From contig NDFF03000041.1 in the NCBI GenBank assembly GCA_002150815.3, positions 1 to 64,000 of the forward strand: a stretch of DNA of 64,000 bases, in the 5' to 3' direction. The stretch is from Grammothele lineata. Taxonomy: Eukaryota > Basidiomycota > Agaricomycetes > Polyporales > Polyporaceae. The notes below the pieces were generated by a model. That model saw nothing but the letters and a program-made list of their open reading frames with translations. It ran no database searches and had not been told where the DNA came from. Shown here in pieces: positions 34,979 to 46,841 of the stretch. Both the position numbers and the translations under genes were made by a program. The stretch's first letter is position 1. Every line of letters starts with the position of its first letter.

Positions 34979-36242
34979 CGTATATTTCTCATAGGTCCTG
35001 CAGGTTGTCCGTACAGATCATCCTAATGGATGATCCCCCGGTATTTCTAACTATTCCTGCACCTTCGACACCATGTACTGTATGCATGGCGTATCAATAT
35101 GCCCCTATGTTTTATGTACCTCTATGCCGGTAGTATCCGCCCGTGTACTCTACTCATCGTCATTCATTGCTCGACGGCCGTGTGCCATGCTTGACATTTG
35201 GTACTTACACCCACGGTGGTCTGTGTACTATGTCTAGTTTGGAGAGTGATAGAGATCCTCCGTGATAGTCATTCTCGAATCAGCATAGATGTCAGGGAAT
35301 GTGTCCCTTGTTGTGCCTTGCACTGTATTTTCCATGTTCTTAAAGTGTCGCTTCTTGAACGGCGAAGACGGCTTTCGCAAATCAAATTATGAGATTCTAA
35401 GCTGGTGCTTGTTCTGGAAGACGAGAAATCAGTGCTATATTCACTCTGAGGGCCATGTTACACAGGATGAGTGTGTGTGCCGGAAAACGTCACACTTTTG
35501 CACTTCAGTTATTGCCCTCTTGACCGAGACTCCAAACCGCCATGATTTAAAGGGTCGGGAACATTTAACAGTTAAACAATGCGCGCACAATGTTCCCGCG
35601 CGTGTGCAAGGAGCAGTGTCGTCGCCAAGACGAGAGACTGGACGCAGCGACTTCAGCAGGTACAGTATTTGCTAAGGGCATCCGTGGGAGTACGCGTAGC
35701 GATATCGCACACGGCAGGAGTTGCACCAGCGTGTGCCCTGAGACCGGCGACTGCCAGCGTCCTCGTGAGTTGGCAGTGCTCAACATAAGTGCGGCGATGC
35801 ATGCAAAAGACGAGGGTGGAGATGGCGCGGGTACTCGCCATCTTTTTCGTACTCCCTATCTCTTCCTATTCGTGGGCTTCTAATCATCTGCGTCCATCTG
35901 GAGGTTCGGACGCGGAAGCTAGACACTCAGGGGCGGCGCGCCCAGAGTAGTAGCGAAGATAGAGGCTAACGAAACTCCAGGAGAGCTTACATGGGACAAC
36001 TTGTGAGATACTCTACTGTCGTCGTGCCTCACAGCGATGTATGCGCATCCACCTCGTCGGGGAAGCGAGCGCGGTCTGCGCCAGTCTGGAGGGTGTCGGA
36101 GCTAAGTAGCCAACACGTCTCACTAGCGGCATCTAGCAACGGGCTGAAAGCAATATACATGATATGAGGTACATTGTAGGGATACATGGTGGCTGGTCGA
36201 GATATTAGTACGGGTACAACAGCGCGCGTCATCGGCACGTAC
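34979..36242. other. Intergenic, no gene supported
   Basis: B1 3' flank and spacer before pseudogene A3. Small overlapping frames only. Confidence 0.4.
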
Positions 36243-37676
36243 CAACGTGTCCGTCTTCATCTGCTTCGCGTAAACACGAGCAAGTTCCTCGCGATACAGG
36301 CGTAAGTGCTTGTGATTCTCGTACATCTTGGGTCCAACGCATCCGGTCGCTAGACAAGAAATGTGTCTGGGTGTAAGCGAACAGTTCAAATGGGATCTGC
36401 ACAAACATACGCACTATACTTGACACGCGGGAAATAGCAATGCACAGACTTGGCGTATCAGAAAGGCGGCGACTCGTTAAGAAGACGAGGTAACCGATAA
36501 TCGGCGCACAATCGCGCAAAGGAAGATTAAGTCGCGGACTGCCGCGATTGACGATCCCGAGTCTACAGCAAGGAACGCAGACTATTCGATCGACGTCCGG
36601 CTGATGCTTGCGGCGAACGCTCATGGCGCACGCTCATCTAAAGGAAATTGGGACTGTCGAGGGGATATGGCTCTAGATCGAAATACATATCGGCGAGAAC
36701 GATTGGCCCAGTGTTGTTGACTGCATTCTGGGTGTAGTCACAGGCCTTCTATGCAAAGGCATGCAATCATCTCTGAGAAGACGAAGCCATGGGCATGGGT
36801 GTAGATAGAGACAAAGACGTCCGGACGAGGAGCAGGTGAGGCGGGTGGTGCGGTCGTGGATGCAGAACGCTGACCCGAAGACAGTCGAGAAGTGGAAGAC
36901 ACGGTGCGCGAAGAGACCTTCGCAGAAGATTTGAGGACATGTTGAGGCTTTACGAAGCATATCGGCGACAGTGATGCGATCGCCTGGCCTGGACAGTAGC
37001 GCGTCAGGCATGTGTCGGCCCTTGTGGACGTCTTGACGTGAATGCCATGAGTACTAAGCGACATCCAATCCATGAAACATGCTACTCACAAACTCGAGGA
37101 GCGCTTGTATCTGCTTCAACCTCTCGTTCACAATGTCAGTCACCTTAGAAGTGTCACCAGGTTTGTAACTGACTCAACGGTTATGTGAATCGTCCGAGCT
37201 CATAAGTGGTCAGAAGACTTACGTTTCCTATTCAAGACGTTAGACTTCACAATCGCGCCATGAGTACGAGGGAAACGCACCATGATCATTCCGAAGCGGC
37301 TGAATATTAATGCTGCGTACGCCGTCTCCAGTTCTTGCAAAGGGTCCACCTAAGGGGAGCCTTTGCGGTTACCGATTCGGAATGGTGTAAGTCAACGACG
37401 GTCCGTCGCGAGTAGGTTGATGAAGTACTTACGGTGGCTTTCCTAGTTCTATGCCAATCTTTGTTCTGTCTGGAGCAAGAATCTCGGGCATGAAAGGTGG
37501 TCGAGGGCGAGGTAATGGTCGCAGCGCGTGGGGCGGCAACAATGGAGTATTGCTCGAAAGATTTTCTGCTTGCCGTGTTGTGTCGCTCTACAGGGGCGTA
37601 GATCGCATATGTTGGGGGATGATCCATGGGCATGGATGGTACGGCAAGGGTACTTACTTGTAGTGAAGGCACGCAT
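36243..37676 (-). pseudogene. A3: decayed family A gene
   Basis: The order of family exons is kept: a start region near 37676, an exon ending WHRTRKAT, 37349-37281 (VDPLQELE), micro-exon GAAAC 37227-37223, an exon VNERLKQIQALLE, a large exon with PRPDVFVSIY and HGFVFSEMIACLC, and 36349-36243 (TGCVGPKMYEN). The large exon is broken: the frame shifts after CLCIEG (about 36745), a stop follows the PLDSPNF block, and further shifts separate HQPDVDR from the WFPR region, which is unrecognisable. The micro-exon and its splice sites survive, so decay postdates the shared gene structure. Confidence 0.8.
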
Positions 37677-39285
37677 GCTGGGGATCAGCAGAAAAAGAAC
37701 AAGTCATGGCGCTTTTCCCGCCTACTCTTGCAACCCGTTAGAGTCACTCATCCCGGTACAGGGGCAGAGAAATTGACACATGCGCCTCAATCAGTGACGA
37801 AGACAGATTCTAGCATATCTTAAGGGACCTGGAAAGTTGCAAAGAAGTACCGCGTACCGACATTCCAACGCCCAACCTTAGCTCTCCTGGAGTGTCGACA
37901 CAATAACAGACATATCTCCGTCGCGAGAGGAAGCCTGTCATGGACTTCTGAGGTTGATTGGAGGAGCGACGTGATGAGCAACCAAGGGAATGGCTTGATG
38001 TGCTGAAGTTTTGGACGCGATGATGTCGAGTCGGAAGAGATGGCTTGAACCAATTCGGCTTTGTTGACGGATCTCGGACACGATCTTCCCAAGCTTGAAG
38101 GGCTGTCATAAAGTGATAGTATAGGACACAAGGTTACGGGCGCACAAGGGGCCGAAAGGTCCAGAGGAAGATTAGCAGTCTGAGATCGGCGGGTACGCTC
38201 GCGAGTACAAGTTTACAGCCTCTGAGACGAGTTCGTCACGTGAGGTCATCCTTAGCTTGCTCAGGCAGCGGTTGATGCGCTGTCAGGCTGATGACCTGGC
38301 ACTGCTAGGTGATGGCGCGTCCGTGCCTTGAGGCGACAAGCCGCCAATGCATGTGAATGCCATTGCGCTCAGGCGTGGTGGTGTAATGTGGGAGACAAAA
38401 ACCTCACGTCTCGACCAAACGGGCGTTGAGATTTCGGCGAACCGCTGGAGAGGACGAGGAAAAAGTCGCTAGCAATACGTAGCACTTGTCTCTTGAGCGG
38501 CGCTGAGGCGCCCTGGGTTCCGATTCTTTCGAACATGGAGCGGGACTCAAGGCGACCAGAGTTGCGTGTGCGTAAGACTACAGGTTCACATTCTGGGCAT
38601 CTGGTATCCATCCCGATACGTCCTCCCGCTGCCGCTCTTGCTCAAATACACTCTCGGGCACACGAAAAAGGACGGAAATTGCAGACTCCACGAAGGACGC
38701 GCGCCAGACACCGTCGCTTCGCGGACGAACCAAGGCACACTCGCACAGCACTGCATCCATCGCGGTGAGGTGGATGGGGGCAGGCGCCCCATGAACTGCT
38801 TTGAGTTGACCTTGGTCGTGGCGTCGTAAAGGGGGAAGTGTAGTCGCCAGGGTTCGCAGTGAGAAGCGGGTGATGATCTCGGGTAAGGTCCGCTCACTTG
38901 GTCAGACGTTATACCTGTCAGGGAGACACGCAACTCGGCGATCTTAGCCAGCAGCGCTTGAGCGCTGTCACCTGTGCGAGCATTTCGCTGTACTTGCGGC
39001 CGTTGAACGCAACTTGCAGCGAGGGTGGGACTCAGTTTAGACGCTTGCCAGCGAAAGTCACGTGCAGCGAGGCTTTGGGAATGGCCTTCAGTTTAGACGC
39101 CTGCCAGCGAAAGTCACGTGAAACGCGAAATTTCCGGTATAGAACACCGATTCTCTTTAAAGAATCGGAACGTTGGTAGCATCAAGCAATCTAATACTGT
39201 ACAAAGAAATCTAGTAGTCGTACGGAAAAGACTAAATGCACGGGTAACCCAAGAGTATATCCGGATACTGGGTTTTGTCAAGACA
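37677..39285. other. Spacer 3' of A4, partly duplicated 3' of A5
   Basis: Parts resemble the spacer at 41.9-42.4 kb (e.g. a GGGCCGAA..AGATTAGC..CTGAGAT block near 38150 and 41967; and the 39160-39285 flank against 42290-42434), showing that A4 and A5 were duplicated with their 3' flanks. No complete gene is seen. Frames near 37810-38131 might be decayed gag-like sequence, not supportable. Confidence 0.45.
39014..39120. repeat. Two-copy direct repeat, about 58 bp
   Basis: GCAGCGAGG..TCAGTTTAGACGC-[CT]-TGCCAGCGAAAGTCACGTG occurs twice in direct succession (about 39014-39063 and 39064-39120) with a few differences. Confidence 0.6.
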
Positions 39286-41111
39286 TCAGCGGAATGTCAA
39301 ACAACAGGTACTACTGAGGATACATACCACAAACGGACTGAGGCCTGTGCCGATGCTAGTCTAGGAGGTATGTAACCGGCAGGCGAGGTGGCTGCAGGCG
39401 CTGTCAGCGAAAAAGAGGTCTGATGAAAAGAGAGACTTACTGTGGCGACATCCTTCAATTTATTCTCTTCCATCCATTCACGCGCAAGCTTCTCCCGCTT
39501 GATACGCACGCACTCATGATTCTCGACCATCTTGCGACTAATGCAGCCAAAGACTAAACGCGCAGATGTTAGTCAAACGCCGTTCCGATCATCGAGGCGC
39601 GTTAAGACATACCTTCGAGATCGTGTGGATACTCGCGCTGCAGATACTTCACGCCCCTGTACGTAGCCGATTCACGCAGTCGTCGCGGAAACCAGAAATC
39701 TGCGTATGCCTCTGCCTCCTTGTCGAGAGGAAGATTTGGACGCTTCTTGCCGTGCCGCACGATGCCCACCCTGCATGGAAGAAGCCAGCCCTCGCCGTCA
39801 ACGTCAGCGCCGTCAGTTCTGTACCGAACGGGTACCGGAATCAGGTTGGGGCTGTCGATGGGGTACCGTCTTTCGAAATACATAGCCGCGAGATCGAGGG
39901 GCCCAACTTCCTCAAGCTCGACGGTTCGGTAGTTGTAAGCCTCGACGCAGAGGCGTCCGATGGTGTTCTTGGGGAATACAAACCCCGCTACGTAGATATT
40001 GACTTGTACTGCAGGCTGAGCGGGATCTGAGGGTAGACGATGCGCTTTTGGTCCACTAGATTGGGGGTTCGGGTAGTGGTTGCTGGCGAGCTGAGCCAGC
40101 GTGGTTGGCTTGTTGCTCGGTTTCTGTTTCCGGACATCTTCCTCTGCTTCCCGATCGGCATGTTTGGATGGTGGTGCGGAAGACGGTGGACTGTGTACCT
40201 GAGGTGAGGCTTCTTCTGCGCCTGTCTGCTGCGTTTCGGATGTCTCTCGGTTCACCTACTAAAACGTTTTCATACTCGATCAAAGCCTCGAGCCCGGGTC
40301 TGCTCACCTTTTCTGTTGTCATTTGTTCCTTCAATTTCTTCAGCCTCCTGCTCGCAAACGCTAGTAGGATGGTGTGTTCGCCCTGAATGCTGATCGATGA
40401 AGTGGTTAGCCGTTCCACGGATCAGTTCTAGAGTGGTCACTTACTCAATCTGCAGCCAATGTAAGTATACTTATACGAAAATGCGGGGATACGACGTACC
40501 AGAAGCTCTGCGCACTTATCTAGTGCGGTAGAAACCTCTTCCAGCTCCTCCAGTAGGTCTGCAAGTGGACGCTCCTGAATATGAGGGCTAGTGGCAGGGG
40601 ATCTCAATGAAAACGTTACAGCAGGAGAAACAATTGCGCTCACGAGTCACTGCTTGTTTGCATGTCGATCTTCCTTTTCTTCCTAGACCTGGCCTCCTGC
40701 GGTGCGGGGTCGTCTGGACGAGTAGAAAGGAGAGGAGTAGGGGCGAGTGAGGTCGTGGATCGTTGAAGAAGTGCGTCGACTTTTCTTGAGGACGAAGGTG
40801 GCCGAGGTACAGCAGAGGAATGTTCTCGTGTAGCAAATTTGCGGGCCATGTCGTGTTGCTCTACAGGGCAGGCCGACGAAGTGTGTTGAGAGACGGTCGA
40901 TGCGGCGGGATCGTTGTCAACGGGTGGTCCGGCAGCATACACCACGATATCGCGCGAGCGTAGGCCTGGCTGCACCGGGTCCTGCCCAGCCGTTGTTGAA
41001 CTACTCGCGTCATGAGTCAACAGCGGCGAGCAGAGCAACCTATTGGCAACCTAGGCCGGCTTACGGGATAGTGCAATTTTCCCTAGCGCGTTTCCTTGTT
41101 GTGCCGGCCAT
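39286..41111 (-). CDS. Family A member A4, 470 residues
   Basis: Exons 41111-41065 (47 nt, MAGTTRKRARENC), 41003-40644 (long, 120 codons, ending SRKKRKIDMQ), 40587-40500 (RPLADLLEELE), micro-exon ATTGA 40449-40445, 40389-40308 (RRLKKLKEQM), 40255-39613, 39553-39441 and 39360-39286; total 471 codons. The large exon has VNIYVAGFVFPKNTIGRLC, IDSPNLIPVPVRYR, GWLLPCRVGIVRHG and ADFWFPRRLRES. The next exon carries FGCISRKMVEN and KREKLAREWM, and the last is hydrophobic. A4 and A5 share the long GDxLDL/GPLDL variant and flanks, and are sister duplicates. The expanded second exon is unique among the intact copies. Confidence 0.75.
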
Positions 41112-42434
41112 GTTCCTGTAGGTGAATAGAGCGGAAAACGGTTGCGAGTGGGGCGGTGATATCTGTTGTATGAATATGGATGTCCTGGCGCGGAGGCGGT
41201 TCAATTTCAGCGAAATCGAACCTCCAGTACGCCAAAGACCGAACTGATCCGCAGGATACAATGGGCTCACCGTGGAGAATGGATGGAGACTTGACGCATA
41301 TCATATCCTTAAATAGGCGACAATAGATACTGACTAGGTTTGGATGGTCGCTTCAAAGGAAGAAAACATCTCCCAGACATGCTATAATGGCGCGTCTGGG
41401 CAAGGATAGTGCGAAGACTAAGTGGTCAGTAAATCCCGTCTCACTGGGGCAGACCCTTTGACACACATCCTCGCCCTCGAAGGCCGGGCCCATGGATGTT
41501 ATTTCGTCGATTTGCGCGTCAGGAGTTCAGGGCGCGTGTGGGCATTACAGACGTGCAAATGGCCTTATTCACGGCGAAGGGATACAACAAGGGTATACGA
41601 AGCGTGTGTACGCGTATTGGTGACCAAAAGAGAGGACAGGACCTACCACTTCCGCTACATATGACTGACAGCTGCCCCAGTTACTTATCCCCGTACGTGT
41701 GCAGCCACGACGCGTGGCGGCGACTCTGACACACATTAAGAGCACGAATAAGCAGCAGAGAAGTGCTACGCACCAATATCCTAACGTCCAATGCCAACAC
41801 AGCTTCAACCTAGACATGACAATAGAGGTGTCTTGTCTCAGCGTCGCACTGAGGGGATCCCTGGCTTGCGTGCTTGAGGTTCGCGACGCGGATAGACCCC
41901 GGTCATGTTTGCCTTTTAGGTACTGTCGCAAGGCCGCGGCAGGGTGCACGGGTTGACTAGCGTATGACGGGCCGAAGGGATCAGAGCAAGACGTCCAGCA
42001 GCCTGAGATTAGCGGGTGAGCTCGTAAAGTGCTCATAAGCAGACAAAACATGCTCTGGGCCGCCGAGCAAGACATAATGATACTAGGCCTCGGCGTTCAA
42101 CACGTGACTTCTTCTCAGTCAGGCCTTTCGAGCCGTCGCCCCATTATTTGGTGAACGAAGTAATCGACAACGTAAACACCAACGCACCCAGGAGTAGCAG
42201 GTTACGGTGGGACACGTGGCGTTTCAGCGCGAACTCTGGGCAGACTGCTAGAAAGGACGAGGATATGGCCAGCGATGCGTGGCGCTGCAGTACTATTAAA
42301 CAATCTAACGGAACGTACAAACGTGACAAAGGAATCTAGTAGGTACAGATGGAAAGCATGGAACAGGTAACACGAGGGTATTCCCGGGTACTGTCTTTCG
42401 TCCAGACGTCAGCTACGACGTCAAACGTGGCGGT
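41112..42434. other. Spacer 3' of A5, diverged copy of the spacer 3' of A4
   Basis: See the 37677-39285 spacer. No gene is seen. Frames around 41569-42075 lack domain or splice support. Confidence 0.4.
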
Positions 42435-43988
42435 CTAAGACACATACCAGAGACAAAGGAATACGCCGACGTTAATCTAGGAGGTAAGTAGTTGGAAGTC
42501 GAGGCGGCTGCAAGCTTTGTCAACGGAAAGAAGTTTGGATGTGGGGAGGCAAACGCACCGTTGCAATATGCTTCAGGCCATTCTCCACCATCCACTTGCG
42601 CGCGAGCCCCTCCCGCTCGATACGCACGCTTTCCTGAATCTCGAACATCTTGCGACGGATGCAACCAAAAACTGAACGCGTGAATGTGAGTCAAACATCT
42701 GCTCGGTCGAGTCGCCGTCTCAGGACGTACCCTCGAGATCGTGCGGATACTCGCGTTCGAGATACTTCACGCACTTGTATCCGGCCGATTCACGTAATCG
42801 TCGCGGAAACCAAAAGTCCGCGTACGCTTCCGCTGCCTTGTCAAAAGGGAGGCTCGGCCGCTTTCCGCCGTGCCGCACGATGGCTATCCTACATGGAAGA
42901 AGCCACCCTCCTCCTTCTATCTCGCCGCCCTCGGTCCTGTATCGGACGGGTACCGAGATGAAATCGGGGCTGTCGATGGAACGTCGTTCCTGGAAATACA
43001 TGGTAGTGAGGTCGAGAGGTCCGACGTTCTTCACATTCGCGGGAAGGTAGTTGTATGCTTCTACGCATAGGCGTCCGACCGTGTTTCTGGGGAAAACGAA
43101 TCCCGCTACGTAGATGTTGACCCGCACATCCGCTTGAGTCAGGGCTTGGGAAATAGTGGGGGGTAAACGGCGCGATTTGGGACCACTGTACGGGGGAGTT
43201 GGGTAGGACTTCCGAATCATTTGAGTCGACGTGGTTGGTTTGAGGTTCGACTCGGGTCTCTGAGTGTCACCGACATCCTTCTCGGTGTCTCGATCGACAT
43301 GTTCAGACGGCGATGCAGAGGATGTCGGGGTTGGCAGCGAGGGGGAAGCGTCCTTTGTATTGGTTCGCTGTGCTTCCATCATTGCACTATTCGTCTGTCG
43401 AGGACTCTTGAACACCCCGCGAGAGGTTCATACAAAACTGGCTCACCTTCTCAACCACCATATATTCCTTCAACTTCCTCAACCTTGTGCTCGCGAACTC
43501 AAGTAGGGTGGCGTGCTCGCCCTTGACGCTAATTGGTTGTATAATTGGTTGTATACTTAGCTTCTGCGCGCACTAATCCGACAACGGTCACTCACTTATT
43601 CTGTTGCAACATTGCAATGATAAGAGTATGCATATACCACGAACTGGGATACAACGTACCAGAAGATCGGCGCACTTGTCCAGCACGGTGTAGACCATCT
43701 CCAACTCTTCCAACGGGTCTCCAAATGGACGTGTCTGTATATGAGAGCTAGCAAGAAAAAATGTCCATAAGGTTATGGTATAGAAATGCGCGTAGCACGC
43801 TTACAAGTCATCGTTGGTTTGCATGACAGTCCTTCGTCTCTTCCTGGACCGAGTCTCCTGAGGTGTGGTGGTCATGACCGGCTCTGAAGGGCTGAAGTAG
43901 TTATGAGCCTAGGAAGAAACAAGGCTGTTTGGAAGACGTACCCAGCTAGTTCTACATCCCTAGCACGCTTTCTAGTCATTACAGGCAT
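42435..43988 (-). CDS. Family A member A5, 375 residues
   Basis: Exons 43988-43942 (47 nt, MPVMTRKRARDVE), 43891-43805 (SRKRRRTVM), 43747-43660 (GDPLEELE), micro-exon AATAA 43600-43596, 43528-43447, 43394-42731, 42671-42559 and 42476-42435; 1128 nt. The core reads VNIYVAGFVFPRNTVGRLC, LDLTTMYFQERR, IDSPDFISV, GGWLLPCRIAIV, LPFDKAAEAYADFWFPRRLRES and VFGCIRRKMFE. The final 14 codons end in hydrophobic GVFLCLWYVS. Ser/Pro/Thr linker of about 80 residues before the core. Intact by every phase check. Nuclear location is inferred from two basic exons. Confidence 0.8.
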
Positions 43989-44656
43989 GGTGATTGTTGG
44001 GGGACAGTCGAAGATGGTGGCCGTAGTCAAAGTGGGTTCGGATTTCCGGATAGGGCGGATGGGCGCCTCAGCCTTGGTTGTGAATGACCGGACCGGGCTC
44101 CTTGATCGGCGCTCTAGCTGAGTGTAGCACGTGAGCATTTCCAGCGTTCACAATCAGGGAAGCGCCGGAGGAACTCGGTCAACTCGGCGATACGCACTCA
44201 AGTACGTACCCTGCCAGCCGTGTAATTTGCTTCCATTGTAGCCGCAAACATCAAAGGTTGTATGAGTACTTGAGCTCAGTGAATCTACTAGACGGCTCTA
44301 TCCCAAGGCGCTTGTTGTGCTGCCGCCGGCACGCCCTCACTGTTATGCTATTCACACTCGTGCCAATGAGTCCGCCAGCGCTAGGTAATCATCCTTTGTG
44401 AACAATCATGCTACTATCGGATTAGAGGTGATCAATACAACACGGTACGAACAACCATTTGATATGCAGATTTGACGGGGACATGATCATACACAGAGGC
44501 ATAGTACAACATTACAGTAAAATTGGACTCGGAGGAGATAAGTACATAGCGTGAGGAATGGGTGTACTAAACACCGAAAGGAGTACTTGCATCTGTCTCG
44601 TGAGTTGTACGATGAGAGCATCCACCATTGTCGCACTCAGATAACATCTCTTCCTT
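43989..44656. other. Spacer between A5 and B2
   Basis: A5 promoter and B2 3' flank. No gene is seen. Confidence 0.4.
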
Positions 44657-46841
44657 CTACGGTGCCTGAAGAACATCCTCGGTATAAGGATACTGAGCTT
44701 CTCTCCACTCGCGTTGTGCGATGTCGCGTAGTGTGTTGTGGACGTATAAGCTACTAGCCGGCCAATAGGGTTCACCTAAGCCGCGTCCCGGGGGCAGGAT
44801 TGTTACAACCTGATCGTTCTCCTGGGCCCTGTCTCGGTGAGCAAGCATAAACTCAAGACCAGGACCATCGCCGTTAACCGACCGGCACCCTAGGCCTAGG
44901 ACTTCGAGGTTTCCAGAAAAGCCCTCCAAGTACCGGGAAAGTTGGCCAAGTGGATCGTCCTCGACTTTGTCCTCCACCACAATCAATGGTTCGTCCGGTG
45001 CACCATCAATGCCAACCCTGACCACGATGAAATCGGGTATGCCGTGTTTCGCGCGACCCTTCCCTCTTCCGGGAACCACGCGCCCGAAAGAGTCCTCGGA
45101 TTCATCGCCGGAAGGGGCCTGAAAGGTGGATACCTCCAGTAGAGATCCCTTGCTTGCAACCTCACTGGAATGAAACTTGTGAAAGCTGCTGACGTCCAAT
45201 GTGTTATCAGGAACGTCGGAATGTGTGTTTGGATGGGTTATTGGAGCTGGGACGGGCGATGATCCTCCTAGTCCCTCGGGAGACTTCAAGGGAGGAGGGG
45301 AGAGCTTCTCTCTGACCACACGAAGATCGATACCATCCAGCACCTTGTTGCCATTTGACTCAGAATTCCCGTCCGTCGCTCTGGAGCTTTCGTGGGCGTC
45401 GCGAGATTGACCTTCATCCGCACAGGCCTTGTCGTCGTCTTCGTGCCACACAAGGCTGATGTTTGCGTTAAACTCGGGATCAGCGGCGACAGATCTCCCC
45501 GGGATAGGTGTCGAGCAGTTAGGTATGTGGGCATGAGTGGGGATGCGGCTGGGTGTCTGATTGCTCTCGTCGATCCACGCAGGCTCTGGAATATTGGAGG
45601 GAAACTGTCCCGGAGGTGACATAGGCAGTATTTCCGAGTCTTGTGCATCTGTGCTGAGAGAAGACGTATGGCAGTTGTCGGTGTCGGTAAGGAGACGTGG
45701 AGTAGCTGCATGGTTGGGACTGGCATGTTTCTCTCGATCCTTCCAGTGTGCGCATATGTAGTCCCAGTACGTGACAATGTCTTCTTCCTGAACACGCACT
45801 TCGTCTCGGAGACGATATTGGGCCACCACCTTGAACATTCCACGAGGTGGGAAGTACGAAAGAAGAAGAGTGAGTACCACGGCATCGATTGAGCACTCAT
45901 AGCGTGGTTTCTTCATCTTAAACAGTTTCGTCCATACAAACAGCGGTACAAGGGACGTCCTGGCACGCTCATCTTCGGCCTTCTTCTGTTTGTCTTCTTC
46001 TTCGAGACGCTTCTCTTCGTGCTTGCCAAGGTCGACTCGCGCAGAATCCAGCTCCTCCCGAACATTTTGGAGTTCTGCGCGCGCCGAACGGAGGTCCTCC
46101 TCAATTTCCTCGCGCCCGCTCTCTGCTTGAGAAAGAGCGTCGACTGCGGCCGTACGCTCCGCCACCGCTGTCGTCCGTTCTGCCACCGCTTCTTCCAACT
46201 CACCCTAATGTCAAGTCAGTTTTAGGCCAATTAAGATCGCACCTAATTCGGAGATCAGTACGCACACGCTCAATTGATGCCTTCCTCCTTAACTCCTTCA
46301 GCCGATCTCCAACAGACTCTACAATCTCCAAGAAATCCTTCCGAACTCCTCGTATGCTGATATTCGTGCAAATTTGTGGTCAGCGGCTGATTGATTAGAA
46401 GTAACAATTGTTTTCCAGACACTCACTCGCGCTAGACACATCGGTGGTCAGCATTGACATCCGTAAGTACGCGCTGTAAGCTCTGCACTCACCATGAGCC
46501 TGACACTCGACTTCAGAGTATCTTCCATTTCCTTCAACTCCTGTGTTGTTTCCCGCAACGGTCGCTCCGTGGTGGTCGGGCTACGGAACCGCTGTAGTTC
46601 AGGCTCATGTGCTCATCATCGAATTCCAGAGAACTCACAGAGGCTTGATTGATAGGGGTATAGGCTTGCGTGCCTTTCGCGCTGGTTCCCTTTGCGACCC
46701 CGAGGCACTGAAGGTGGTCAGGACCGCGACCACCCGACCAGAATGGCAAGAGGAGCCATCAGCGAGTTTCGAACGAGATGGTAGGTAAATACTCTCTCAC
46801 CCATCTTGATCTGTGTCTCTCTTGCGTTTCTTGGGTGGCAT
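44657..46841 (-). CDS. Family B member B2: micro-exon cassette, coiled coil and PD-(D/E)XK nuclease-like domain, 613 residues
   Basis: Exons 46841-46801 (MPPKKRKRDTDQDG, SV40-type NLS), 46707-46639, 46580-46493 (RPLRETTQELKE), micro-exon CGCGA 46431-46427, 46356-46266 (VRKDFLEIVE..RLKELRRK) and one large exon 46204-44657; 1842 nt. Next come a long coiled coil (AVAERTAAVDALSQAE.. to about residue 180), then FVWTKLFKMKKPRYECSIDA, LLLSYF, VVAQYRLRDEV, and a Ser/Pro/Asp-rich linker. The C-terminal nuclease-like domain has GIPDFIVVR .. PLIVVEDK .. GQLSRYLEGF, then GLGCRSVNGDGPGLEFM and DIAQREWREAQYP. PD, E-x-K and Q are catalytic-core residues of the PD-(D/E)XK superfamily. Lies directly 5' to family A genes that share the cassette. 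Confidence 0.82.

Noticed and set aside
38369..39120. Possible CRISPR-like or satellite array from the repeated GCCAGCGAAAGTCACGTG
   Set aside because: Only two adjacent copies exist, with no spacers or further units.
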